Below are positions 10,808-16,774 of a stretch of DNA of 64,000 nucleotides, piece after piece. This DNA comes from Paracoccus zeaxanthinifaciens ATCC 21588 (lineage in GTDB: Bacteria; Pseudomonadota; Alphaproteobacteria; Rhodobacterales; Rhodobacteraceae), in the NCBI RefSeq assembly GCF_000420145.1, contig NZ_ATUJ01000010.1, forward strand, positions 1 to 64,000, read 5' to 3'. Below the pieces are notes generated by a model that ran no database searches, was not told the origin of the DNA, and saw nothing but the letters and a program-made list of their open reading frames with translations. Positions within the stretch are counted from its first letter, which is position 1. The number at the start of each line of letters is the position of its first letter. The translations under genes were made by a program, and so were the position numbers.

Positions 10808-11320
10808 TCAGCCCTCTTTATTCCGGCTGAGGAAGACGCGCGGGTCGAATTCCGGTCCGTGACTTTCGGCGAACTGCTCCAGCGCCTCGACATCCTTGGG
10901 ACGGGAATCGGGCAGGTAGACCTGGATATAGTCGCCACGTGATTCGAAGACCGTCTCGGCCCCGTCCGCGAAGCCCAGCTTGTCGCGCAGCTTCAGCGGA
11001 AGGACCATGCGGCCTTCCTTGTCGATCTCCAGATCGGTGGACTGCCCGTTCATCAGCAGCTCCAGCCAGCGACGCTCCTGGCTGCCTCGCGGCAGGGCGT
11101 CGATCTGTTCGTCGATCTCTTCGATCGCATCGATGGTATAGAGTTCGAGCCAGTTCCACCATTCGGGGCCATAGACGGCCACCAGCTGGGTCCGGCCCGC
11201 ATTCGAGCCCGCGAAGGAGGGGTCGCCCGCATCGAAGACGCGCCGCAGCCTAGCCGGGATCGACATGCGACCCTTGCCATCGACCTTGACGGTTTCGGTG
11301 CCTCTGAACTTCCGCGCCAC
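10808..11320 (-). CDS. mraZ: MraZ transcriptional regulator
   Basis: DNA-binding regulator of the dcw cluster that forms rings and binds phased direct repeats near its own promoter. The 170-residue product has two AbrB-like MraZ half-domains, with the conserved cores GRMSIPARLRR and GRMVLPLKLRDK. A longer frame reaches 11470, but the GTG at 11320 gives the family N-terminus (ARKFRGTETVKVDGKGR), and the extension is low-complexity Gly/Ser encoded inside a terminator-like hairpin. First gene of the dcw operon; see the leader and operator entries. Confidence 0.92.
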   Translation of the reverse strand: MARKFRGTETVKVDGKGRMSIPARLRRVFDAGDPSFAGSNAGRTQLVAVYGPEWWNWLELYTIDAIEEIDEQIDALPRGSQERRWLELLMNGQSTDLEIDKEGRMVLPLKLRDKLGFADGAETVFESRGDYIQVYLPDSRPKDVEALEQFAESHGPEFDPRVFLSRNKEG

Positions 11321-11359
11321 CTTGCGTCCGCCCTCACTGTCCTGCCCATGGGCCCTGCC

Positions 11360-11628
11360 CTGAAACGAGAAAGGGCGGATCGGACTGCTGCCACTGCCCG
11401 ATCCGCCGCCCTCGTTCCCGTTCAACCGGGCCCCTTTGCGGGGTTGGCCGCCGCCCCTGTCGCGCGCCACCTGGGGGAGGTGCTGCTCGCACGCGCGGGC
11501 CGGTCGATGTTGGAAAACGGATGCCTGTATGAAGCCTGCTTCGATCTTCGTCGGGGTCTTGGTCGCCCCTTGGTCACTGCCCGTTTTCGTGAGTTCTTTG
11601 TGTCATGGGAATTTACGGGAAGCAACGG
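11360..11628 (-). ncRNA. Putative UpsM-like sRNA from the mraZ leader
   Basis: The space between the predicted promoter (11635-11662) and the mraZ GTG would be a leader of about 300 bases containing an intrinsic terminator (11362-11418). In Rhodobacter sphaeroides the dcw 5' UTR gives a prematurely terminated sRNA, UpsM, with part of transcription reading through into mraZ. Position, strand and terminator match that arrangement. Ends are estimated and I have not compared primary sequence with UpsM. Confidence 0.5.
11362..11418 (-). terminator. Intrinsic terminator/attenuator inside the mraZ leader
   Basis: On the minus strand GAACGAGGGCGG-C-GGATCGG pairs with CCGATCCGCCC, then TTTCTCGTTTC, giving a long GC-rich stem followed by T-rich sequence. 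The outer GAACGAG/CTCGTTTC pairing extends the helix. It lies about 40-100 bases before the mraZ start, so dcw expression probably depends on read-through. Confidence 0.65.
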
Positions 11629-11630
11629 AA
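11606..11630 (+). promoter_or_regulatory. Three 10-bp-spaced GGGA motifs, candidate MraZ operator
   Basis: TGGGA (11606), CGGGA (11616) and CGGAA (11626) repeat at exactly 10-base intervals on the plus strand, immediately downstream of the predicted -10 of the mraZ promoter. MraZ of other bacteria binds TGGGN-type repeats at 10-base spacing in the same location. Here the motifs read opposite to mraZ, which is a reason for caution. Confidence 0.4.
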
Positions 11631-11634
11631 TTTT

Positions 11635-11662
11635 TCCCTACCCGGCGGAGTTTCGCGGTCAA
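11635..11662 (-). promoter_or_regulatory. Candidate dcw (mraZ) promoter
   Basis: Minus-strand TTGACC (11657-11662) and TAGGGA (11635-11640) are 16 bases apart. Transcription would start near 11628, within the phased GGGA motifs. The -10 is a weak match, but the same TAGGGA occurs at the expected place before pdhA. Inferred only from sequence. Confidence 0.4.
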
Positions 11663-11969
11663 CTTGACAGTGGAAAATCATTCTGCGCCAAGCTGAACCA
11701 GGCGGTTCGCAACAACTTGTGGTGGCAGCATGCCCAACAATCAACGAGATATGCGCAATTCCCGCATTGCATAAGGCCATTGCAACTGACGCAAAGCTGC
11801 AACAGCCCGAGTGGCGGGCAATCGTGAAAATTGTCAGAACCGCCGCACGGCCAGCCCGCCGTTCACGCGGAATCACGAAGGCGAGAGCACCGCTCCCGCC
11901 TTTTCCCGGCCTTCCCGTGATTTCCCTCAGGTCCCGCGTTTTCCCGCGCCGGGGCCGTTGGACCAGCCC
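11663..11969. other. Intergenic spacer between mrp and mraZ promoter
   Basis: No gene recognised. The right part (11893-11946) holds the second phased GGGA array. A 9-base-pair hairpin GGCGAGAGC/GCTCCCGCC (11880-11900) is followed by TTTT on the plus strand and could end a plus-strand transcript or act with the mrp 3' end. The left part is relatively AT-rich. Confidence 0.45.
11893..11946 (-). repeat. Six helically phased GGGA motifs
   Basis: Reading the minus strand, GGGA occurs six times with spacings of 10, 9, 10, 9 and 10 bases (CCC runs on the plus strand at 11895, 11905, 11914, 11924, 11933 and 11943). All copies face the same side of the helix. The array starts about 25 bases after the mrp stop and points towards mraZ. 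It could be a cooperative protein-binding site, possibly for MraZ. Confidence 0.5.
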
Positions 11970-13028
11970 TCAGACGACGCCCTGGTCGATCAGGCGCTGC
12001 GCCAGATCCGCATAGGCCGCGGCCGCAGGGCCGTCGCCGGTCGCGATGGGTTTGCCCGAATCCCCCGCCAGCCGCGTCTCCAGCTCCAACGGCAGCTGGC
12101 CCAGCATGGGCAGGTTCAGCATCTCGGCCTCCTGGGCCACGCCGCCATGACCGAACAGATGCGCCTCGTGGCCGCATTTCGGACAGACATAGCTGGTCAT
12201 GTTCTCGATCATGCCCAGAACGGGCGTCTTGAGCTTGTTGAACATGTCGATCGCGCGGCGCGCATCCAGCAGCGCGACATCCTGCGGGGTCGAGACGATG
12301 ACCGCGCCGGTGACGGGCGCCTTCTGGCACAGGCTCAGCTGCACATCCCCCGTGCCCGGCGGCAGGTCGATCAGCAGGACGTCCAGCTCGCCCCAGTTCA
12401 CCTGCTGCAGCATCTGCTGCATCGCGCCCATCAGCATCGGTCCGCGCCAGACGACGGCCTCGCCCTCGCGCAGCATCAGCCCAAGGGACATGACGGTGAC
12501 GCCATGCGCGCGCATCGGCTCAATCCGCTTGCCGTCGGGGCTGTGGGGCTTGCCGGACACGCCCATCATGCGCGGCTGCGAGGGGCCGTAGATGTCGGCG
12601 TCCAGCAGACCGACCTTGCGCCCTGCCTTGGCCAGCGCCACGGCAAGGTTCGAGGTGACGGTCGATTTCCCGACGCCGCCTTTGCCCGATCCGATGGCAA
12701 CGATGTTGCGCACGCCGGGAATCGGCTGCGGCCCCTGCTGGGGCGTGGCATGGCCGCCGACCTTCAGCTGCGGCGGAGCCTTGGCGGGGGCGGTCGTCAC
12801 GATGCTGACGGTGGCGACACCCTCCAGCGCCTCGATCCGGCGTTTGGCCTCGGCCTCGACGCCGGACATGGCCTTGGCGGCCTCGGCATCGGCGAGCTCG
12901 ATGACGAATCGCACGGCACCGTTTTCCACGACAAGGGCCCTGACAAGGTCCGCGTCCTTCAGGAATCCCCCCTGCGGCAGAGGAATATCCGCGATCGTGG
13001 TCAGAATCTTTTCGCGCGTGACGGTCAT
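11970..13028 (-). CDS. mrp: Mrp/NBP35-type Fe-S cluster carrier ATPase
   Basis: Cytoplasmic P-loop ATPase (ApbC/Mrp family) that binds and transfers iron-sulfur clusters. The 352-residue product has an N-terminal DUF59/MIP18-like domain (about residues 1-80), a Pro-rich linker, deviant Walker A GSGKGGVGKSTVTSN, and the CPKC cluster-binding pair near residue 270. The ATG at 13028 gives MTVTREKIL, the family start; the longer frame upstream lacks similarity. Same strand as the dcw cluster but separated by 650 bases. Confidence 0.9.
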   Translation of the reverse strand: MTVTREKILTTIADIPLPQGGFLKDADLVRALVVENGAVRFVIELADAEAAKAMSGVEAEAKRRIEALEGVATVSIVTTAPAKAPPQLKVGGHATPQQGPQPIPGVRNIVAIGSGKGGVGKSTVTSNLAVALAKAGRKVGLLDADIYGPSQPRMMGVSGKPHSPDGKRIEPMRAHGVTVMSLGLMLREGEAVVWRGPMLMGAMQQMLQQVNWGELDVLLIDLPPGTGDVQLSLCQKAPVTGAVIVSTPQDVALLDARRAIDMFNKLKTPVLGMIENMTSYVCPKCGHEAHLFGHGGVAQEAEMLNLPMLGQLPLELETRLAGDSGKPIATGDGPAAAAYADLAQRLIDQGVV

Positions 13029-13360
13029 GGCGGCAGCCTTTCTTGAGAACGCGCGCAGCATGGCGCATCGCGCAGCGCACCTCAATGGGCCGTGAAAGGG
13101 TCGCCGCACGGCCCCGCAACCGCTTTCAAAACATGGGTTTTTACCGTGATCCCGTTACCGTTAACGAATGTGTCGCTTCAATTTTGTGACAGTTTTTCAT
13201 CACTCAAGCTCACGATAGGTCAGGCTTAGTCATGCATTTGCTGCATGGCAGCATTCGCAAACCGTCCGTTGTGAATCGCTGCGGTTAGCGCCATCTTCAT
13301 CTCAACGCAGCGCCGGACCAATCCGGGGACGGTGCAAAGGACGAACGAAAGGAAACGAAC
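13029..13360. other. Divergent spacer mrp / DUF1127 gene
   Basis: No gene recognised. It must hold the promoters of mrp (leftward) and of the DUF1127-sRNA unit (rightward). It is AT-richer than its surroundings, with an inverted repeat TGCTGC-ATG-GCAGCA at 13239-13253. Confidence 0.5.
13269..13297 (+). promoter_or_regulatory. Candidate RpoH-type promoter of DUF1127-sRNA unit
   Basis: TTGTGAA (13269-13275) and CCATCTT (13291-13297) are 15 bases apart. CCATCT matches the CCATNT heat-shock-sigma -10 pattern; the -35 is imperfect. In Rhodobacter the orthologous unit is transcribed by RpoHI/RpoHII, which is why I looked for this pattern. The leader would be about 57 bases. Confidence 0.3.
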
Positions 13361-13582
13361 ATGGCTGCAATCGCTCACACCAACGCCATCGCCGAAACCG
13401 GCCTGCGCGGCCGTATGCTGAACGCGATCCAGCGCCTGCAGGAAAACCGCGCTCGTCGTGCGGTCTACAAGCAGACCGTTCGTGAACTGAACGCGCTGAC
13501 CACCCGCGATCTGAACGATCTGGGCATCAGCCGCTCGATGATCACCCGCCTGGCGCACGAAGCCGCCTGGGGCGTGAAGTAA
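13361..13582 (+). CDS. DUF1127 small protein, CcaF1-like
   Basis: A 73-residue basic protein. The C-terminal 40 residues carry the DUF1127 pattern: an aromatic/basic helix then ELNALTTRDLNDLGISRSMI. In Rhodobacter sphaeroides the DUF1127 protein CcaF1 is encoded directly upstream of the CcsR sRNAs, binds RNA and affects their maturation. The same neighbourhood here supports that role by analogy. Ribosome binding site AAAGGA lies 7 bases upstream of the ATG. No terminator separates it from the stem-loop array, so co-transcription is likely. Confidence 0.85.
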   Translation: MAAIAHTNAIAETGLRGRMLNAIQRLQENRARRAVYKQTVRELNALTTRDLNDLGISRSMITRLAHEAAWGVK

Positions 13583-13593
13583 GAATTCGAACA

Positions 13594-13664
13594 CCGGCCC
13601 ACTCCTCCTCCCTCGGGCCGGGATCGGCGGCATCCCCATCTCCTCCTCCCTCGGGGATGCCGCC
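13594..13664 (+). ncRNA. CcsR/cuckoo-type sRNA 1 (two CUCCUCC hairpins)
   Basis: Hairpin 1 (13594-13621): CCGGCCC/GGGCCGG, loop ACTCCTCCTCCCTC. Hairpin 2 (13626-13664): perfect 12-base-pair stem GGCGGCATCCCC/GGGGATGCCGCC, loop ATCTCCTCCTCCCTC. Two adjacent hairpins with CCUCCUCCC loops define the cuckoo/CcsR family. The first starts 12 bases after the DUF1127 stop codon. Confidence 0.8.
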
Positions 13665-13672
13665 CAAAAGAT

Positions 13673-13750
13673 GCGACGGAACCCTCCTCCTCCCTTAAGG
13701 GTTTCGCGCTTGCAGCGGCGGCTCCTCTCCTCCTCCCTCGGAGCCGCCGC
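13673..13750 (+). ncRNA. CcsR/cuckoo-type sRNA 2
   Basis: The first hairpin (about 13677-13706) is the weakest of the array: GGAACCC/GGGTTTC with one wobble, loop TCCTCCTCCCTTAA. The second (13715-13750) is a perfect 11-base-pair stem GCGGCGGCTCC/GGAGCCGCCGC with loop TCTCCTCCTCCCTC. Member of the twelve-hairpin array. Confidence 0.72.
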
Positions 13751-13759
13751 GACCTCATA

Positions 13760-13776
13760 GCCGCCCCATCTGCGGC
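13760..13776 (+). other. Linker hairpin without CUCCUCC
   Basis: GCCGC (13760-13764) and GCGGC (13772-13776) flank CCCATCT in a linker beginning CTCATA. An almost identical copy lies at 13951. It divides the array and may be a processing site. Confidence 0.45.
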
Positions 13777-13784
13777 AAGCGAAC

Positions 13785-13862
13785 GCACCGGGTCCTCTCC
13801 TCCTCCCTCCCGGATCTGGTGCTCCGCGGTGAAGCCCTCTCCTCCTCCCCGGGCCGAACCGC
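13785..13862 (+). ncRNA. CcsR/cuckoo-type sRNA 3
   Basis: Hairpin 5 (13785-13822): GCACCGGGTCC pairs with GGATCTGGTGC (two G-U pairs), loop TCTCCTCCTCCCTCCC. Hairpin 6 (13826-13862): GCGGT/ACCGC and GCCC/GGGC with a small internal loop, loop TCTCCTCCTCCCC. First half of a roughly 190-base unit that is repeated once. Confidence 0.78.
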
Positions 13863-13870
13863 ACCCCAAA

Positions 13871-13940
13871 CGCGGCCCCTCCTCCTCCCTGGGCCAGCGT
13901 TCAGCGGCGACACCCTCTCCTCCTCCCTGGGTGTCGCCGC
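13871..13940 (+). ncRNA. CcsR/cuckoo-type sRNA 4
   Basis: Hairpin 7 (13871-13899): CGCGGCCC/GGGCCAGCG with one bulge. Hairpin 8 (13904-13940): perfect 12-base-pair stem GCGGCGACACCC/GGGTGTCGCCGC, loop TCTCCTCCTCCCT. Second half of the repeated unit. Confidence 0.78.
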
Positions 13941-13950
13941 GTCCCTCATA

Positions 13951-13967
13951 GCCGCCCCATATGCGGC
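13951..13967 (+). other. Second linker hairpin
   Basis: GCCGC (13951-13955)/GCGGC (13963-13967) around CCCATAT, 191 bases downstream of the first linker and identical at all but a few positions. Marks the boundary between the two copies of the duplicated unit. Confidence 0.45.
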
Positions 13968-13974
13968 AACCGAA

Positions 13975-14052
13975 TTGCGCCGGGTCCTCTCCTCCTCCCT
14001 CCCGGACCTTGCGCAAGCGGTGTGGCCTCTCCTCCTCCCTGGCCGTCACCGC
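13975..14052 (+). ncRNA. CcsR/cuckoo-type sRNA 5
   Basis: Hairpin 9 (13975-14016): TTGCGC/GCGCAA plus GGTCC/GGACC, loop TCTCCTCCTCCCTCCC. Hairpin 10 (14017-14052): GCGGTG/CACCGC and GGCC/GGCC with a short internal loop. Copy of sRNA 3, with stem bases changed in compensating pairs while the loop is unchanged. Confidence 0.78.
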
Positions 14053-14059
14053 AACACTA

Positions 14060-14129
14060 CGCGGCCCCTCCTCCTCCCTGGGCCAGCGTTCGGCGGCGTC
14101 ACCCCTCCTCCTCCCTGGGTGGCGCCGCC
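14060..14129 (+). ncRNA. CcsR/cuckoo-type sRNA 6
   Basis: Hairpin 11 (14060-14088) repeats hairpin 7 almost exactly. Hairpin 12 (14092-14129) has a 13-base-pair stem GGCGGCGTCACCC/GGGTGGCGCCGCC with one G-U pair, loop CTCCTCCTCCCT. It is the last member and also forms the array terminator. Confidence 0.78.
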
Positions 14130-14138
14130 TTTTCATTT
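14092..14138 (+). terminator. Terminator of the sRNA array
   Basis: The last hairpin's 13-base-pair stem is followed directly by TTTTCATTT. None of the other eleven hairpins is followed by a T-run, so a single long precursor ending here is likely. Confidence 0.7.
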
Positions 14139-14196
14139 CCGGAACCCGACCGACCTGCAGGCATTGATCCAGACATCACGGATCAGGGGATGCGAT

Positions 14197-14409
14197 ATGC
14201 TGCGCAAGGGCACGAAGGTCGAATGGGAATGGGGCAACGGCAAGGGCACCGGCAAGATCGCCGAGGTCTTTCACGACAAGGTCGAACGGACCATCAAGGG
14301 CCAGAAGGTGACCCGTGACGCGTCTAGGGACGATCCGGCCTATCTGATCGAGCAGGATGACGGCGATCGCGTACTCAAAAGCCGGTCCGAGGTGCAGCGC
14401 GCCGACTGA
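14197..14409 (+). CDS. DUF2945 (hypervirulence-associated TUDOR) small protein
   Basis: A 70-residue protein matching the DUF2945 family: KGTKVEWEWGNGKGTGKI at the start, then the IKGQKVTRDASRDDPAYLIEQ region and KSRSEVQ at the end. The family adopts an SH3/Tudor-like fold of unknown biochemical role. The ATG at 14197 has GGGGA 6 bases upstream and the family N-terminus; the frame is open further upstream through the sRNA array, which I treat as non-coding. It begins about 60 bases after the array terminator. Confidence 0.82.
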   Translation: MLRKGTKVEWEWGNGKGTGKIAEVFHDKVERTIKGQKVTRDASRDDPAYLIEQDDGDRVLKSRSEVQRAD

Positions 14410-14448
14410 ACCCTTCCGCAGGGGCCGATATGGCGCTATGGGCTGGGG

Positions 14449-15228
14449 ATGCTCAGTTACCAGCACGCCTATCACGCCGGAAACCTTGCCGATCTGCACA
14501 AGCACGCGCTGCTGGCGACGGCGATGGATTACCTGACCCGCAAGGACAAGCCGCTGTCCTATCTCGAAACCCATGCGGGGCGCGGGCTCTACCGGCTGGA
14601 CGGCGCCGAGGCCCTGAAGACCGGCGAGGCCGCGGCCGGGATCGAGCGCGCGGCAAGCCAGGGCTGGCTGCCCGAGGATCACCCGCTGATGCGCGCGCTG
14701 ACCGCGATCCGCAGCAGCCGAGGGGGCAACACCTATCCGGGATCGCCGCTGATCGCCGCGCATTTCCTGCGCCCCGACGACCGCGTGCACCTGGCCGAAC
14801 TGCACCCCGCCGAACATGCCGCGCTGTCCACCGTGACCGGATTCGCGACGCTGCATCAGCGCGACGGGTTCGAGATGGCGCAGGCGGTCTGCCCGCCGAC
14901 GCCCCGCCGGGGGATGCTGCTGATCGACCCCAGCTTCGAGGTGAAGGCCGATTACGCCGCCATTCCCCGCCACATCGCCAAGATCGCGCGCAAGTGGAAC
15001 GTCGGCGTCATCGCCCTGTGGTATCCGATCCTGACCGACGACCGGCATCTGCCGATGGTCCGCGACCTGATGCGGGACCACCCCGACGCCCTGCTGTCCG
15101 AGGTCCGATTCCCCCCGGCCCGCCCCGGCCATTCGATGGTCGGATCCGGGATGTGGGTCGTGAACCCGCCCTGGGGACTGGCCGACGAGGCCGCGCGCCT
15201 GGAAACCATCTTTGCCGAACGCGCCTGA
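14449..15228 (+). CDS. rlmJ: 23S rRNA (adenine(2030)-N6)-methyltransferase RlmJ
   Basis: SAM-dependent methyltransferase that modifies A2030 of 23S rRNA. The 259-residue product starts MLSYQHAYHAGNLADLHKH, the conserved RlmJ N-terminus, followed by YLETHAGRGLY (SAM binding). At about residue 163 the catalytic motif, DPPY in E. coli, reads DPSFE. The C-terminal WVVNPPWGL is present. The DPSF variant is unusual against the E. coli form but may be normal in this clade. Length is close to the family norm. Confidence 0.9.
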   Translation: MLSYQHAYHAGNLADLHKHALLATAMDYLTRKDKPLSYLETHAGRGLYRLDGAEALKTGEAAAGIERAASQGWLPEDHPLMRALTAIRSSRGGNTYPGSPLIAAHFLRPDDRVHLAELHPAEHAALSTVTGFATLHQRDGFEMAQAVCPPTPRRGMLLIDPSFEVKADYAAIPRHIAKIARKWNVGVIALWYPILTDDRHLPMVRDLMRDHPDALLSEVRFPPARPGHSMVGSGMWVVNPPWGLADEAARLETIFAERA

Positions 15229-15288
15229 CGGGGATTCCCCACCGGCCCGCGCCTGTGGCATGATGACCGCGACAAAAGGGAAGCCACC

Positions 15289-15582
15289 ATGCCGCAACGC
15301 CTCTCGATCGGCGCGACCGTGTTCATCGCGCTCTTCTGCGCGCTCTCGCTCTATTTCGCCTATGCCGCCGTGCAGGGGCCGTCCGGCATCCTGCGCCGCA
15401 TCCAGATCGAATCCGAGACGCAGGAGCTGATGGAACAGCGCGACGCCCTGCGCGACGAGGTCGCGCAGATGCAGAACCTGACCCATCGCCTGTCGGACGA
15501 GTATCTGGACCTCGACCTGCTGGACGAACGCGCCCGCGACGTGCTGGGCCTGATCCGCGCGGACGAGATCATGATCCGCTGA
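15289..15582 (+). CDS. FtsB/DivIC-like septum formation initiator
   Basis: A 97-residue bitopic protein: one N-terminal transmembrane helix (about residues 9-27), then a coiled-coil heptad region (EIQELMEQRDALRDEV-like, residues 40-65) and a conserved end LLDERARDVLGLIR. This is the FtsB/DivIC pattern; FtsB binds FtsL in the divisome. It is directly upstream of pdhABC, a neighbourhood also seen in other Rhodobacterales. A terminator follows it, so it is probably not co-transcribed with pdh. Confidence 0.82.
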   Translation: MPQRLSIGATVFIALFCALSLYFAYAAVQGPSGILRRIQIESETQELMEQRDALRDEVAQMQNLTHRLSDEYLDLDLLDERARDVLGLIRADEIMIR

Positions 15583-15612
15583 TCTGCCGACGAATGCGCG
15601 GAAATCCGTCGG

Positions 15613-15640
15613 AAGGGGCACGCTGGTCGTGCCCCTTTTC
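15613..15640 (+). terminator. Rho-independent terminator after ftsB-like gene
   Basis: AAGGGGCACG (15613-15622) pairs with CGTGCCCCTT (15628-15637), loop CTGGT, and TTTT follows. It separates the ftsB-like gene from the pdh promoter. Confidence 0.75.
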
Positions 15641-15650
15641 GCATGGCAGA

Positions 15651-15679
15651 TTGCAGCACCTGACGGTTTGGGCTAGGGA
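15651..15679 (+). promoter_or_regulatory. Candidate pdhABC promoter
   Basis: TTGCAG (15651-15656) and TAGGGA (15674-15679) are 17 bases apart, just after the upstream terminator and about 40 bases before the pdhA ATG. A reasonable sigma70-type match by position; inferred. Confidence 0.42.
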
Positions 15680-15727
15680 TCGTTTAACGCTGAACTATTC
15701 CGACCGCACAGCCAGGAGGATACCGGC

Positions 15728-16762
15728 ATGGCCAGGAAACCAAGCTCCGAGGGAGAGGCGCCCGCGAACGTCTCGAAGGACGAGCTGCTGCAATATTATC
15801 GCGACATGCTGCTGATCCGCCGCTTCGAAGAGAAGGCGGGCCAGCTTTACGGCATGGGCCTGATCGGGGGCTTCTGCCACCTCTATATCGGGCAGGAAGC
15901 CGTCGTCGTGGGCCTCGAGGCCTGCGCCAAGGAAGGCGACAAGCGCATCACCTCCTATCGCGACCACGGCCACATGCTGGCCTGCGGCATGGAGGCGAAC
16001 GGCGTGATGGCCGAGCTGACCGGCCGCGAGGGCGGGTATTCGAAGGGCAAGGGCGGCAGCATGCACATGTTCAGCCGCGAGAAGCACTTCTATGGCGGTC
16101 ACGGCATCGTCGCGGCGCAGGTGCCGCTTGGCGCGGGCCTTGCCTTCGCCGACAAGTACCTGGGCAACGACAACGTCACCTTCACCTATTTCGGTGACGG
16201 CGCGGCGAACCAGGGCCAGGTCTACGAGACCTACAACATGGCGGCCCAGTGGGACCTGCCGGTGGTCTTCGTGATCGAGAACAACCAGTACGCGATGGGC
16301 ACCTCGGTCAAGCGCTCGACCCGCTCGACCAGCCTGTTCGGTCGCGGCGAGGCGTTCGGCATCTCGGGCGAGCAGGTCGACGGCATGGACGTGCTGGCGG
16401 TCAAGGCCGCGGGCGAAAAGGCCGTCGCGCATTGCCGCGCGGGCAAGGGCCCCTACATCCTCGAGGTGATGACCTATCGCTATCGCGGGCACTCGATGTC
16501 GGACCCGGCCAAGTACCGGACCCGCGAAGAGGTCCAGAAGATGCGCGACGAGCGCGACCCGATCGAGAACATCCGCGAGATCCTGCTGCAGGGCAAGCAC
16601 GCGTCCGAGGACGAGCTGAAGGCCCTCGACAAGGAGATCAAGGACATCGTCAACGAATCGGCCGAGTTCGCGAAGGAAAGCCCCGAGCCCGCGCTCGAGG
16701 AGCTGTGGACGGACATCTATGCCGAGGACCTGCCGCAGGGCAGCGCCACCGAGAACGCCTGA
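15728..16762 (+). CDS. pdhA: Pyruvate dehydrogenase E1 component, alpha subunit
   Basis: Thiamin diphosphate-dependent subunit that decarboxylates pyruvate and feeds acetyl groups to E2. The 344-residue product contains the ThDP motif starting GDGAANQGQ and ending VIENN about 28 residues later, the phosphorylation-loop-like YRGHSMSDPAKYR, and RRFEEKAGQLYGMG near the N-terminus. AGGAGG lies 7 bases before the ATG. First gene of pdhABC, with a 12-base gap to pdhB. Confidence 0.97.
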   Translation: MARKPSSEGEAPANVSKDELLQYYRDMLLIRRFEEKAGQLYGMGLIGGFCHLYIGQEAVVVGLEACAKEGDKRITSYRDHGHMLACGMEANGVMAELTGREGGYSKGKGGSMHMFSREKHFYGGHGIVAAQVPLGAGLAFADKYLGNDNVTFTYFGDGAANQGQVYETYNMAAQWDLPVVFVIENNQYAMGTSVKRSTRSTSLFGRGEAFGISGEQVDGMDVLAVKAAGEKAVAHCRAGKGPYILEVMTYRYRGHSMSDPAKYRTREEVQKMRDERDPIENIREILLQGKHASEDELKALDKEIKDIVNESAEFAKESPEPALEELWTDIYAEDLPQGSATENA

Positions 16763-16774
16763 GGGGGATCATTC

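Noticed and set aside
11321..11470. N-terminal extension of MraZ
   Set aside because: The extension is Gly/Ser low complexity, is encoded by the leader terminator hairpin, and precedes the conserved MraZ start; the GTG at 11320 is preferred.
13594..14129. Possible CRISPR array
   Set aside because: The repeated element is only a loop core with different flanking stems. There are no constant-length repeats with unique spacers and no cas genes.
13226..14136. Long minus-strand frames rich in REEE/GGGE repeats
   Set aside because: They are translations of the GGAGGAG complement of the CTCCTCC loops. Frames shift between copies, there is no ribosome binding site or family similarity, and the plus strand shows conserved RNA stems.
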